Notes: generated from the sequence alone by a model not told the origin. A stretch of DNA of 64,000 nucleotides from Hymenobacter siberiensis (GCF_018967845.1 NZ_JAHLZZ010000001.1:62001-126000); one strand, 5' to 3'; shown: positions 52,151-61,332, numbered from the stretch's first letter. Program-made: numbers and translations.

Positions 52151-53929
52151 CTACCGCTCCCCGGCCGAGTTATACAGGCCTTCGATAATGTCCTTATTGT
52201 TTTCGGTAATGACCTTGCGCTTCACCTTCATGGTGGGAGTCATTTCGCCACTTTCCACGGTCCAGAGCTCGGGCAGGAGGGCGATTTTTTTCACCTGCTC
52301 CCACTGCGCAAAGCGCTGGTTGTATTTCTTCACCAGCCCCTCGTAGAGGTCCACTATCTTGGGGTTTTTCACCAATTCCTCGTTCGAGGCATCGGGCACG
52401 CCGTTGCGCTTGCACCAACCCTTGAGGTCGGAGAAGGAGGGAATGACGAGCGCCGAGGCAAATTTCTGGTCGGCCCCCACCACCATGGCCTGCTCGATGA
52501 GCGGGTCTTCCTTGAACTTGCCTTCGAGCACCTGCGGGGCAATGTACTTGCCGCCCGAGGTCTTGAACATCTCCTTCTTCCGGTCAGTGATTTTCAGAAA
52601 CTTGCCGTTCACCAACTCGCCGATGTCGCCGGTATGGAACCAACCTTCCTCGTCGAATTCCTTGGCCGTGAGCTCGGGCTGGTTATAGTAGCCCTTCATC
52701 ACCGAAGCTGATTTGGTCAGAATCTCGCCGTCGGCCGCGATTTTCACCTGCATATTGTCGATGAGCGGGCCCACGGCCCCAATCATGTTGTTCTCGGGCT
52801 CGTAGCCGCCCACGGCAATCACGGGCGAGGTTTCGGTGAGGCCGTAGCCTTCCATCACATGGATGCCGGCCGCCCAGAACACGCGGGCCAAACGGGGCTG
52901 CAAGGCCCCGCCGCCACTCACGATGCAGCGCAGGTTGCCGCCCAGCGCCTCGCGCCACTTGTTGAAAATGAGCTTATTGGCCAGCGCCAGCTGGGTATTA
53001 TAGAGGAAGCCCTGGTCTTTCTGGGTATCGTACTTCAGGCCCAGCTCCAGGGCCCAGAAGAACAGGCTTTTCTTCACGCCTTCGAGCTCATGGCCCTTTT
53101 GCACGATTTTATCATACACCTTTTCGAGCAGGCGCGGCACGGTGGTGAAAATATCAGGCTTCACTTCGCGCAGGTTGTCGGCGATGACGTCCATGCTTTC
53201 GGCGTAGTAGATGCTCACCCCGTTTATCATGTACAGATAGGTCACCATACGCTCGAAAATGTGGCAGAGCGGCAAGAAACTCAACGCTTTATCGTCCTTC
53301 GTGACCGGCACGAAGCGTTGCGAGTTGCGGCAGTTGCTCAGGATGTTATCGTGCGTGAGCATCACGCCCTTGGGCTTGCCAGTGGTGCCGCTAGTGTAGA
53401 TGAGCGTGAGGAGGTCGTCGGGCTCGACGGCGGCTTTCAGAGGCTCCAGGGCAGCGGCGTTGCCCTTTTTACCAATTTCCAGCAGTTCGTCGAAGTGGCG
53501 GGCACCGTCGATTTTATCGAAGGTGAAGACGTTTTCAGCCGGGATGTCGAGGCCCTCCGTGGCTTCTTTCACCTTGTCGAACAGCTTCTGGTCGGCCACG
53601 AATACGGCCCGCACGCCGGCGTCGGTAAAGATGTACTTGTAGTCCTCAACGGTGATGCTCGGGTACATCGGCACGCTGATGGCCCCGATTTGTGAGATGC
53701 CGAAATCGGCCAGCATCCACTCCGGGCGGTTCATGCTGATGATGGCTACTTTGTCGCCGCGTTTGAGGCCGAGCGATACGAGACCGAGCGAAACCAGGTT
53801 GGCCTGGTCCTGAATTTGCTGGCTGCTGATGGGCACCCAGTTTCCGTTGATTTTAGAGGCCAGCGCATCGGATTTGGGCGACTCGGCAATTTGGTGGGCT
53901 AGTATATCAAAGGCGCGACGAACGTCCAT
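52151..53929 (-). CDS. fadD: Long-chain fatty acid-CoA ligase
   Basis: The 592-residue product from the ATG at 53929 (MDVRRAFDILAHQ) was chosen because longer versions add no conserved sequence. ANL-superfamily motifs: IYTSGTTGKPKGVMLTH (P-loop), EGYGLTETSPVIAVGG, WFHTGDIGELVNGKFLKITDRKKEMF and the catalytic Lys near the end. It resembles the ~600-residue FadD15 type. It activates fatty acids to acyl-CoA at the inner membrane and feeds the beta-oxidation genes downstream. Confidence 0.9.
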   Translation of the reverse strand: MDVRRAFDILAHQIAESPKSDALASKINGNWVPISSQQIQDQANLVSLGLVSLGLKRGDKVAIISMNRPEWMLADFGISQIGAISVPMYPSITVEDYKYIFTDAGVRAVFVADQKLFDKVKEATEGLDIPAENVFTFDKIDGARHFDELLEIGKKGNAAALEPLKAAVEPDDLLTLIYTSGTTGKPKGVMLTHDNILSNCRNSQRFVPVTKDDKALSFLPLCHIFERMVTYLYMINGVSIYYAESMDVIADNLREVKPDIFTTVPRLLEKVYDKIVQKGHELEGVKKSLFFWALELGLKYDTQKDQGFLYNTQLALANKLIFNKWREALGGNLRCIVSGGGALQPRLARVFWAAGIHVMEGYGLTETSPVIAVGGYEPENNMIGAVGPLIDNMQVKIAADGEILTKSASVMKGYYNQPELTAKEFDEEGWFHTGDIGELVNGKFLKITDRKKEMFKTSGGKYIAPQVLEGKFKEDPLIEQAMVVGADQKFASALVIPSFSDLKGWCKRNGVPDASNEELVKNPKIVDLYEGLVKKYNQRFAQWEQVKKIALLPELWTVESGEMTPTMKVKRKVITENNKDIIEGLYNSAGER

Positions 53930-54126
53930 GGGTGGGGCGGATAAAGCGTATTGCGTGAAATTCAGCTTAAATAAAGCGCTTTTTTCGGGGCTGCGCCCCC
54001 CCGCGCCACGCACTTCTGCAGCGCTGCAGCTGCCCGTTAAAACCAAATGAGCCGCAAAAACGCTCAAAAAGCCCCAAAATCCGGCTTTTTTCGGTGTAAT
54101 TTTGAGCCCTAGCATTCCCGCTCCCA

Positions 54127-55284
54127 ATGAATCTGGCCCTGTTTTTTGACCCGCTGCCGGAAACGCTGACCGAGGCCGTGCCCGCGCCTACCACGCTGGC
54201 CGCCTACGCCACCCGCTTCACCGAAACATTCCCCGACTGGCGCACCGCCGACCTGGCCATCATCGGGCTGGATGAGTGGCGCGGCAGCGCGGCCGGACCG
54301 CCCAGTCCCCGCCGCCACGGCCCCAACGAAGTGCGCCAGCGCTTCTACCAGCTGCAAAAAGGCACGGGCATGCTGCGCCTCGTCGACCTCGGCAACCTGC
54401 GACCCGGCCTCACCCTGGAGGATACTTACCAGCGCCTGCGCGAGATTATCGGGGCGCTACTCGAAGAAAATACGGTGCCCATTCTACTCGGCGGCAGCCA
54501 CGATTTGGACTACGGTCAATTTCTGGCCTACGAAGCGCAGGACCGCACCATCAATGTCACAATAGTAGACTCGCGGCCCGACATGGCCGAGCCCGGCCCC
54601 GGTACCCCGGCCGAAGAGAGCCACCTGCGCCGCCTGCTGGTGCACGAGCCCAACATCATATTCAGCCTGGCCCACCTCGGCCACCAGCAGTACCTCACCC
54701 CACCCGAGGTGATGGTGGCCCTCGAAAAGCTCCATTTCGATACCATGAGCGTGGGCGAGGTGCGCGCCGACCGCCGCCTGGCCGAGCCGCTGGTGCGCCA
54801 GGCCGATTTTATGAGCGTGGATATTGCCGCCATTCGCTGGCAGGACTCGCCGGGCTACTACCCGGCCAACCCCTTCGGCCTGGGCAATGAGGAAGCCACG
54901 CAGCTGTGCTGGTACGCCGGCCACAACGAGCAGCTTAGCTCCTTCGGCCTCTACGGCTACCGGGCCGACGTGGATGCCAACGGCCTGGCTGCCGCCACCA
55001 TCGCCAGCATGCTCTGGTACTTCGTGGAAGGCTTTTACCACCGCCGGCCCGAAACCGGTTTCGGCACGTTCCGCTTCCTCACCTACACCGTGGTGCTGCC
55101 CGGTAACCCCGACAAGCTGGTGTTCTACAAATCGCGCCGCGCCGAGAAATGGTGGATGGAAGTGGAGCGCCTCGGCGACAATGCCACCAAGCGCGTGGTG
55201 CCCTGCACGTATGAGGACTACCTGAACGCCTCGCAGGGCGACCTGCCGCAGCGCTGGATTCGGTTGCAGGCGCTGCTGAGCTAG
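54127..55284 (+). CDS. Ureohydrolase-fold protein with degenerate metal site (formimidoylglutamase-like)
   Basis: The 385-residue product resembles the Bacteroidota formimidoylglutamase/arginase family in layout (LGGSHDLDYGQF, SFGLYGYRADVDANGLAAATIA in part). The usual binuclear manganese ligands are changed: His125 in GGSHD is kept. The DAHxD motif reads D148-S-R150-P-D152, so the bridging His is Arg. The SFDxD motif reads SVDIAA, with Ala234 replacing the second Asp. Loss of several ligands argues against normal hydrolase activity. It diverges from the acyl-CoA ligase gene and leads the run cytochrome b5-murQ. Confidence 0.75.
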   Translation: MNLALFFDPLPETLTEAVPAPTTLAAYATRFTETFPDWRTADLAIIGLDEWRGSAAGPPSPRRHGPNEVRQRFYQLQKGTGMLRLVDLGNLRPGLTLEDTYQRLREIIGALLEENTVPILLGGSHDLDYGQFLAYEAQDRTINVTIVDSRPDMAEPGPGTPAEESHLRRLLVHEPNIIFSLAHLGHQQYLTPPEVMVALEKLHFDTMSVGEVRADRRLAEPLVRQADFMSVDIAAIRWQDSPGYYPANPFGLGNEEATQLCWYAGHNEQLSSFGLYGYRADVDANGLAAATIASMLWYFVEGFYHRRPETGFGTFRFLTYTVVLPGNPDKLVFYKSRRAEKWWMEVERLGDNATKRVVPCTYEDYLNASQGDLPQRWIRLQALLS

Positions 55285-55308
55285 GTTTTATTTGACTTAT
55301 TACCCGGA

Positions 55309-55340
55309 ACGTCATGCTTCGCTGCGCTCTGCATGACATT
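55309..55340. repeat. Short inverted repeat, GTCATGC class
   Basis: AACGTCATGC and GCATGACATT pair around a TTCGCTGCGCTCT interior. It lies in the 64-base gap before the cytochrome b5-like gene. Confidence 0.75.
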
Positions 55341-55348
55341 CTTTTTGT

Positions 55349-55594
55349 ATGATTGCCCCCCTCCCCACCTACACCAAAAACCAGCTCGCCCTGCGCAATG
55401 GCCAGGACCGCGACGAAATCTGGGTGGCTTACCAAGGCCGGATTTATGACGTGAGCCGCTCGCGCCTCTGGCGGCGCGGCAACCACTACGAGCACTGGGC
55501 CGGCCAGGACCTCACCGCCGAGCTGGACAAAGACGCGCCGCACACAGCCAACGTATTCGATAACTTCCCCGTTGTGGGCCAGCTTGTGCGGTAA
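55349..55594 (+). CDS. Cytochrome b5-like heme-binding domain protein
   Basis: The 81-residue single-domain protein has LALRNGQDRDEIWVAYQGRIYDV and SRLWRRGNHYEHWAGQDLTAEL. Two candidate axial His residues lie in the HYEHWAG and DAPHTANVFDNFPVVG contexts, as in cytochrome b5-like/steroid-binding domains. It is soluble, with no anchor. It lies between the ureohydrolase-like gene and murQ on the same strand, and its stop codon lies in the arm of the following inverted repeat. A partner enzyme is not evident. Confidence 0.75.
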   Translation: MIAPLPTYTKNQLALRNGQDRDEIWVAYQGRIYDVSRSRLWRRGNHYEHWAGQDLTAELDKDAPHTANVFDNFPVVGQLVR

Positions 55595-55664
55595 GCTTTA
55601 GCCTGCCGTCTGTCTCAATCTCTTCTTTACCACCACGGCCCTGCGGTGCCAGCTAAAGCTTACC
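55590..55664. repeat. Inverted repeat GTAAGCTTTAGC...GCTAAAGCTTAC
   Basis: Arms 55591-55602 and 55652-55663 are perfect over 12 bases. The left arm contains the TAA stop of the cytochrome b5-like gene (55592-55594). The right arm ends 5 bases before the murQ start. Confidence 0.88.
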
Positions 55665-55668
55665 TCAC

Positions 55669-56472
55669 ATGATGACCACCGAAGCACCCTCCGAATTCGA
55701 CCACCTCGAAACCCTGCCCACCGCCGAGCTGCTGGCCGGCATGAACCAGCTCGACCAAACCGTGCCCCAAACCGTAGCCAAAGCCTTACCGCAGATTGAG
55801 CAACTGGTAGAAGTTACCGTGGCCCGGCTACGAGCGGGCGGCCGGCTGTTCTACATTGGGGCTGGCACCAGCGGGCGGCTGGGCGTGGTGGATGCCTCGG
55901 AATGCCCACCCACGTTTGGCGTGCCGGCCGAGATGGTGGTGGGCATCATAGCGGGTGGCGATGGCGCCATTCGGGTGGCCGTGGAAGGCGCGGAAGACGA
56001 CGCCGAGCAGGCCTGGAAAGACTTGCAGGCCCACAACATCGGCCCCAAAGATGTGCTGGTGGGCATTGCCGCCTCGGGCCGCACGCCCTACGTCATTGGT
56101 GGGCTAACGCGGGCACGGGCGGCGGGCCTGGCCACGGGTTGCGTGGTATGCAACGCCGGCTCGGCGGTAGCTGCGGCGGCCGAGTTTCCGGTGGAAGTGG
56201 TGACGGGGCCGGAATTCATCACCGGCAGCACGCGTCTCAAGGCTGGCTCGGCCCAGAAAATGGCGCTCAATATGCTCACCACGGCCACGTTCATCCGCCT
56301 AGGCTACGTGCGGGGCAACAAGATGGTGGATATGAAGCTCTCCAACGTGAAGCTGGTGGACCGGGGCGAGCGCATGCTGATGGACGAGCTCGGCATTGCA
56401 CAGGCCGAGGCGGCAGCCCTGCTGAAACAGTACGGCAGCGTGCGCACGGCGCTGGAAGCTGTCAAGCCATAG
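55669..56472 (+). CDS. murQ: N-acetylmuramic acid 6-phosphate etherase
   Basis: The 267-residue product is a SIS-domain protein with FYIGAGTSGRLGVVDASECPPTFG (sugar-phosphate loop and catalytic Glu region), ISA-type GIAASGRTPYVIGGL and the C-terminal DMKLSNVKLVDRGERM. MurQ cleaves the lactyl ether of MurNAc 6-phosphate in peptidoglycan recycling. It is about 30 residues shorter than the E. coli enzyme at the N-terminus. ATGs at 55669 and 55672 are both possible starts. No anmK or MurNAc transporter is adjacent. Confidence 0.92.
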   Translation: MMTTEAPSEFDHLETLPTAELLAGMNQLDQTVPQTVAKALPQIEQLVEVTVARLRAGGRLFYIGAGTSGRLGVVDASECPPTFGVPAEMVVGIIAGGDGAIRVAVEGAEDDAEQAWKDLQAHNIGPKDVLVGIAASGRTPYVIGGLTRARAAGLATGCVVCNAGSAVAAAAEFPVEVVTGPEFITGSTRLKAGSAQKMALNMLTTATFIRLGYVRGNKMVDMKLSNVKLVDRGERMLMDELGIAQAEAAALLKQYGSVRTALEAVKP

Positions 56473-56568
56473 CACATGCTTCGGCTTGTGCCTCACGGCC
56501 TTACTTTTTCATCCGAACGATTCGGGATTTCTGGCGTTTCTAGGGAGGCACAAGCTAAAGTATGTGCT
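56471..56568. repeat. Inverted repeat AGCACATGCTTCGGCTTGTGCCTC class
   Basis: Arms 56471-56494 and 56545-56568 pair at 21 of 24 positions, with a small CCGAACGATTCGG hairpin inside. The murQ stop (56470-56472) overlaps the left arm. The right arm ends 10 bases before the next ATG. Confidence 0.88.
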
Positions 56569-56578
56569 CCATCGTCCC

Positions 56579-57163
56579 ATGCACACCATCGAGCCGCACT
56601 ACAACTGGATTGAGCAATACTCAGCCTCTGAAGACCCTCGTTCGCCACTTTTCGAGACCGAGAACAGTCTGGAGACCTATACCAACACGATTTACGGATA
56701 CTACATTCATCCGCAATGGGACAGCCTGGGGTCCGACACCCTGTTCTTCAAAATCCTCTTTGCCGACTATGACGATGGCATTGCCGTGCTCGAATTTATC
56801 GGCGAGTGGAACGACGCCATTGAAAATGACATCATGGAGCTCAAGCGGAATATCATCGATATTCTGGTGCACGAGGGCATCCGCAAGTTCATTCTCATCG
56901 GCGAGAACGTGTTCAACTTCCACGGTTCCGACGATGACTACTACGAGGAATGGTACGAGGATGTGGAAGATGGCTGGATTGCGGGCATCAATTTCCAGGA
57001 GCATGTGCTGCGCGAAATGAAACAGTACAACGTGGACAACTACATCAACTTCGGCGGCCAGCTCGACGACCTGCCTTGGCGCACCTACGAGCCGCGCCGC
57101 CTGTTTGAAGTAGTGGATAACCTGCTGAGCAGGCGGCTGGGCCTGCCCGAAACCGAGCTGTAG
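56579..57163 (+). CDS. Conserved-type hypothetical, acidic cytosolic protein
   Basis: The 194-residue product from the ATG at 56579 has no signal peptide or membrane segment. It is acidic and tyrosine/tryptophan-rich (FHGSDDDYYEEWYEDVEDGW), with a regular middle (ILVHEGIRKFILIGENVFNF) and a C-terminal QLDDLPWRTYEPRRLFEVVD. I do not recognise a named family; proteins like it appear to be common in Cytophagales. The start was chosen because it follows the inverted repeat and gives a hydrophilic N-terminus. A convergent terminator follows. Confidence 0.65.
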   Translation: MHTIEPHYNWIEQYSASEDPRSPLFETENSLETYTNTIYGYYIHPQWDSLGSDTLFFKILFADYDDGIAVLEFIGEWNDAIENDIMELKRNIIDILVHEGIRKFILIGENVFNFHGSDDDYYEEWYEDVEDGWIAGINFQEHVLREMKQYNVDNYINFGGQLDDLPWRTYEPRRLFEVVDNLLSRRLGLPETEL

Positions 57164-57181
57164 TCCAACTCCTCTAAACGC

Positions 57182-57214
57182 AAAAAAGCCTCTCCGTTGC
57201 CGGAGAGGCTTTTT
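57182..57214. terminator. Bidirectional terminator
   Basis: AAAAAAGCCTCTCC, loop, GGAGAGGCTTTTT, between convergent genes ending at 57163 and 57233. Confidence 0.88.
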
Positions 57215-57232
57215 GTTGTAAAGCAGTTAAAA

Positions 57233-57493
57233 CTACTTCTTAACTTCTTCGGTCGTGGTGGTCGTGGTGGTGCCAGCAGCGTCCATTTTGTCAGCGTTGT
57301 CCTGGATGGCTTCGCCTTTGGCATCAGCCGAGTCACGCACCATGTCAGCCTTGTCTTCCATAGCGTCAGCTTTGGCTTCGCCAGCGTCTTTCACGTTTTC
57401 GCCAACCTGCTCCTGAGCCTCTTCTTTCTTACTGTCGCACGAAGTGAAGGTGAACGAACCGAGGGCCAGGGCGAGGAACAATACTTTTTTCAT
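57233..57493 (-). CDS. Small lipoprotein, charged repeat
   Basis: The 86-residue product from the ATG at 57493 has a signal peptide with lipobox (LALGSFTFTSC). The mature part is highly charged and Ala/Asp/Lys-rich with near-repeats of about 11 residues (GENVKDAGEAKADAMEDKAD, DSADAKGEAIQDNADK), probably an extended helix, and ends in a Thr run and EEVKK. It recalls small envelope lipoproteins of Bacteroidota. Its function is unknown. It is the last gene before der, on the same strand. Confidence 0.75.
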   Translation of the reverse strand: MKKVLFLALALGSFTFTSCDSKKEEAQEQVGENVKDAGEAKADAMEDKADMVRDSADAKGEAIQDNADKMDAAGTTTTTTTEEVKK

Positions 57494-57649
57494 CTTGGGG
57501 TTTGTTTTAAAATGTGGTTGGTTTTCAAGCAACGTTCGAAGCACCAGCCGAAGCTTAGCTTCAAATTCGTGGCTTTATACCTACTCTCAAAGAAGGTAAC
57601 CCGCTGCCGAAAAAAATTATGAAGAATTTATGAGGACATTCCTGCCTCC

Positions 57650-58978
57650 TTATTTCTTCCGGAACAGGATGCCGATGGGCACGCCCGTGAAATCGAAATG
57701 CTCGCGCATCCGGTTTTCGAGGTAGCGCACGTAGTTGGTTTGCACGTACTGCGGCAGGTTGGCGAAGAAGGCAAACACCGGGTTGTGCGTGGGCAGCTGC
57801 GTCACGTACTTGATGCGAATCATCTTGCCTTTGAGCGCGGGCGGGCCGTACTTCTCAATCTCCTTCAGCATGATGTCGTTCAGCTGTGAGGTCGGGATTT
57901 TACGGCGCTTGTTGCCGTACACCTCAATGGCCGTTTCAATGGCCTTGTGCACCCGCTGCTTGTTCAGCACCGAGATAAACACCACGGGGATGTAGGCAAT
58001 GGGCGCAATCTTTTCGAGGATTTTTGCCTCGAACTCCTTAGAAGTATTGGTTTCCTTGTTCTCCACAAGGTCCCACTTGTTCACCAAAATCACGATGCCT
58101 TTGCGGTTTTTATCGGCCAGGGTGATGATGTTCACGTCCTGGGCTTCGATACCACGGCTGGCGTCCAGCATCACGATGCAGACGTCGCACTCTTCCAAGG
58201 CGCGCAGGCTGCGCATGTTGGCGTAGAATTCCACGTCCTCGCTCACCTTGGCCTTGCGGCGCAGGCCAGCCGTATCAACCAGAATAAACTCCTTACCAAA
58301 GGCGTTGTAGCGGGCCGAAATCGAATCCCGCGTTGTGCCGGCGATTTCGGTTACGATGCTGCGGTCTTCGCCGAGCAGCAGGTTCACGAGGCTGGATTTG
58401 CCCACGTTGGGGCGGCCCACCACGGCAATGCGCGGAATTTCCGATTCCGGCTCTTCCTCACCGGGCTCGTCGAAGTTGGCCACTACGGCATCCAGCAATT
58501 CGCCGGTGCCGTGGCCGTTGGCGCTGCTGATGGCGTAAATTTCGCCGTCGCCCAGGCCCAGCGAGTAGAACTCGCCCACGCCGTTGGCGCGCAAGTTAGT
58601 ATCGGCCTTATTGGCCACCATATAGATGGGCTTTTTGCTGATGTAGCGGCGCAGCACGTGCGCAAACTCCTCGTCGAGGCCGTGCACGCCGGCTTCGGCA
58701 TCCACCATAAACAGGATAACGTCGGCCTCTTCGATGGCCAGTTTCACCTGCTTGTTGATTTCGCCCTCGAAAATATCTTCCGAATTGTGCACGTAGCCAC
58801 CCGTGTCAATCACGGTGAAGTTCTTGCCAATCCAGTCGCCGTAGCCGTAGTGGCGGTCGCGGGTTACGCCGCTCTCGTTGTCCATAATAGCCTTGCGCTG
58901 ACCTACAAGGCGGTTGAATAGCGTGGATTTGCCCACGTTGGGCCGCCCTACAATGGCGACCGTGTTTTGCTTTGACAT
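57650..58978 (-). CDS. der: Ribosome-assembly GTPase Der
   Basis: The 442-residue product has two tandem G domains: G1 GRPNVGKSTLFNRL with G3 DTGG and G4 NKAD in the first, and GRPNVGKSSLVNLL with DTAG and NKWD in the second. A C-terminal KH-like domain (IRIKYVTQLPTHNPVFAFFANL in part) follows. Der acts in 50S ribosome maturation. Length is normal. It is separated from era upstream by an inverted repeat. Confidence 0.96.
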   Translation of the reverse strand: MSKQNTVAIVGRPNVGKSTLFNRLVGQRKAIMDNESGVTRDRHYGYGDWIGKNFTVIDTGGYVHNSEDIFEGEINKQVKLAIEEADVILFMVDAEAGVHGLDEEFAHVLRRYISKKPIYMVANKADTNLRANGVGEFYSLGLGDGEIYAISSANGHGTGELLDAVVANFDEPGEEEPESEIPRIAVVGRPNVGKSSLVNLLLGEDRSIVTEIAGTTRDSISARYNAFGKEFILVDTAGLRRKAKVSEDVEFYANMRSLRALEECDVCIVMLDASRGIEAQDVNIITLADKNRKGIVILVNKWDLVENKETNTSKEFEAKILEKIAPIAYIPVVFISVLNKQRVHKAIETAIEVYGNKRRKIPTSQLNDIMLKEIEKYGPPALKGKMIRIKYVTQLPTHNPVFAFFANLPQYVQTNYVRYLENRMREHFDFTGVPIGILFRKK

Positions 58979-59054
58979 GATATGTGGCCCCAGCCGCCGA
59001 CCCGACCTAGATTCGGCAGTGCCCGGGGTGTGTTAGTTATAGATGGTCGGAATA

Positions 59055-59157
59055 TGGTGAGGTAGTGAGGTGTGAGATGGTGAGTTTGATATTCCGCTCG
59101 CGCAAATGCCGCAGTTAAAACATCAACTCACCTTCTCACACCTCACCATCTCGCTAC
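59055..59157. repeat. Inverted repeat between era and der
   Basis: GGTGAGGTAGTGAGGTGTGAG-class arms (about 59055-59090 and 59120-59157). The right arm contains the era TAG stop (59154-59156). The vocabulary is like that of the repeat at 30978-31075. Confidence 0.85.
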
Positions 59158-60050
59158 TGGTACCCAAACCGGCTCAGCGCTTTCGCGTCGGTGCGCCAGT
59201 TCTCGTTCACTTTTACATACATTTCCAGGAAGACTTTCTTTTGGAAGAACTTCTCCATTTCCTCGCGGGCCCAAGTGCCTACTTTCTTCAGCGCCACGCC
59301 GCCCTGGCCGATGACGATGCCTTTCTGGGAGTTGCGCTCGACGTAGATAATGCCGCGAATGCGGATGATATCTTCCTCTTCCTTAAACTCTTCGATAACA
59401 ACCTCGCAGCTGTACGGAATCTCCTTTTTATAAAGCTTGAAGATTTTTTCGCGCACCATTTCGGCGGCAAAAAAACGCTCCGGCTTGTCGGTTAGCTCAT
59501 CCTTGGGGTAATAGGGCGGGTGCACGGGCAGGCGCTCCATCACCAGCTGCAACACACCGTCGGTGCCGAAATGGTTGAGGGCCGAAATGGGCAGCACTTC
59601 GGCGGCGTTGGGCAGTTGCTCTTTCCAGTAGGCCAGCTTGGACTCCACTTCCTCCTGGTTGGCCTGGTCAATTTTGTTGACAAGCAGGATGATGGGCGTG
59701 TCCGTCATTTTGCGCAGGCGCTCCACTACGGGCTCTTCGTCGTGCTTCTCGTAGATGTCGGTTACGAAGAGCACCACGTCGGCATCTTCGAGCGACGAGT
59801 ACACGAACGACATCATGGCGTTGTGCAGCTCGTATTTGGGCTGAATAATGCCGGGCGTGTCGGAATAAATCAGCTGAAAATCATCGCCGTTGAGGATACC
59901 CAGAATGCGGTGGCGCGTGGTCTGGGCCTTGCTCGTGACGATGCTGAGCCGCTCGCCCACCAGCGCATTCATGAGCGTGGACTTGCCCACATTGGGTTTG
60001 CCAATGATGCTCACAAAGCCGGCGCGATGGGGTTTAGTTTCGGGGTTCAC
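59154..60050 (-). CDS. era: GTPase Era
   Basis: The 298-residue product has a GTG start at 60050. G domain: G1 GKPNVGKSTLMNAL, G3 DTPGI, G4 NKID. The C-terminal KH domain has the RNA-contact loop IVIGQGGVALKKVG. Era binds the 3' end of 16S rRNA and checks 30S assembly. It is followed on the same strand by der, a second ribosome-assembly GTPase. Confidence 0.95.
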   Translation of the reverse strand: MNPETKPHRAGFVSIIGKPNVGKSTLMNALVGERLSIVTSKAQTTRHRILGILNGDDFQLIYSDTPGIIQPKYELHNAMMSFVYSSLEDADVVLFVTDIYEKHDEEPVVERLRKMTDTPIILLVNKIDQANQEEVESKLAYWKEQLPNAAEVLPISALNHFGTDGVLQLVMERLPVHPPYYPKDELTDKPERFFAAEMVREKIFKLYKKEIPYSCEVVIEEFKEEEDIIRIRGIIYVERNSQKGIVIGQGGVALKKVGTWAREEMEKFFQKKVFLEMYVKVNENWRTDAKALSRFGYQ

Positions 60051-60184
60051 GATGGATGGGTTTGATAATCAGGGCCGCAAAGGTACGGCTTGCGGGGCGG
60101 AAAAGCTAGAAAAGGGCTGAAATCGGGCTTATGCTGCTGTGACCAAAACCATGTTTGGAGTGAGCCGGTTGCTGAACGAATGAA

Positions 60185-60248
60185 TGTAGTGCGGACTTTT
60201 AGTCCGCGAGTTGAGCAGTTCACTCGCGGACTAAAAGTCCGCGCTACA
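60185..60248. repeat. Inverted repeat GCGGACTTTTAGTCCGC class, second copy
   Basis: Arms 60185-60211 and 60222-60248 pair at 26 of 27 positions. It lies between divergent era and hemH, 30 bases before the hemH start, and shares its arm sequence with 44728-44846. Confidence 0.92.
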
Positions 60249-60277
60249 TCCACGGTACAACCCCGAACTTTGCCCCA

Positions 60278-61321
60278 ATGAATTCCACTACTTCCCCCAA
60301 CGCCCGCATCGGCGTGCTGCTCGTCAACCTCGGCACGCCCGACTCGCCCAACACGCCCGACGTGCGCCGCTACCTCAACGAATTTCTGACCGATGGCCGC
60401 GTGGTTGACATGCCGGCGGCCATTCGCTACCCGCTGTTTCAGGGGCTGGTGGTGCCGTTGCGGGCCCCCAAATCGGCCAAGATTTACAAGGAGCTGTGGA
60501 CGGAGCGCGGCTCGCCCCTGCTCTTCCACGGGCTTGATTTGCAGGAGAAAGTGCAGGCTGCCCTGGGCGAGCACTACGTGGTAGCCTTCGGCATGCGCTA
60601 CCAAAAGCCCAGCGTGGAGAAGGCGCTGGAAGAGCTGCGTGCGGCCAACGTGGAGCGCATCATCGTGCTGCCGCTGTTTCCGCAGTATGCGTCGGCCAGC
60701 ACGGGCTCGGTGCAGGAGAAGGTGATGGACATTGTGAAAGACTGGTGGGTGGTGCCCAGCATCAGCTTTATCAGCCAGTTTGCTACCGACCCGGGCTTTA
60801 TTGCCACCATCGTGGCGCGGGGCCGGGCTGAGATGGACAAGCAGCACTACGACCACGTGGTGTTCAGCTACCACGGCATTCCGGAACGCCACGTAAAAAA
60901 GGGCGACCCCACCAACTACTGCCGCTTCGGCAGCTGCTGCGATACCCTCACGCCCGCTAACCAATATTGCTACCGCGCTCAGTGCTTTGCCACGTCGCGC
61001 CTGGTGGCGGCCGGCCTGGGCCTCGCGCCCGAGCAATACACGGTAGCCTTCCAGAGCCGCCTGCAAAGCCGCCTGCGCGACCCCTGGCTGCAGCCCTACA
61101 CCGATGAGGCGCTGAAGCCGATGCCCGCCAAAGGCATCAAGCATGTGCTGGCTTTCAGCCCCGCCTTCGTGGCCGACTGCCTCGAAACGACCATCGAGGT
61201 GGGCGAGGAGTTCAAGGAGCTGTTCGAGGAAGCCGGCGGCGTGCACTGGCAGCTGGTGCCCTCGCTGAACTCGGAGCCGCAGTGGGTGGAGGCCGTGGCC
61301 GATATGCTTCGGCGCAATTAG
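60278..61321 (+). CDS. hemH: Ferrochelatase
   Basis: The 347-residue product inserts Fe2+ into protoporphyrin IX, the last step of heme synthesis. Visible motifs: VLLVNLGTPDSPNTPDVRRYL, the catalytic His in FSYHGIPERH, and the Glu region FVADCLETTIEVGEE. Several cysteines (YCRFGSCCDT, NQYCYRAQC) are present, as in many Bacteroidota enzymes, but the C-terminal cluster ligands are not evident. It is cytosolic or peripheral. A 27-bp perfect hairpin follows 12 bases after the stop. Confidence 0.95.
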   Translation: MNSTTSPNARIGVLLVNLGTPDSPNTPDVRRYLNEFLTDGRVVDMPAAIRYPLFQGLVVPLRAPKSAKIYKELWTERGSPLLFHGLDLQEKVQAALGEHYVVAFGMRYQKPSVEKALEELRAANVERIIVLPLFPQYASASTGSVQEKVMDIVKDWWVVPSISFISQFATDPGFIATIVARGRAEMDKQHYDHVVFSYHGIPERHVKKGDPTNYCRFGSCCDTLTPANQYCYRAQCFATSRLVAAGLGLAPEQYTVAFQSRLQSRLRDPWLQPYTDEALKPMPAKGIKHVLAFSPAFVADCLETTIEVGEEFKELFEEAGGVHWQLVPSLNSEPQWVEAVADMLRRN

Positions 61322-61332
61322 AACCAGCGTTT

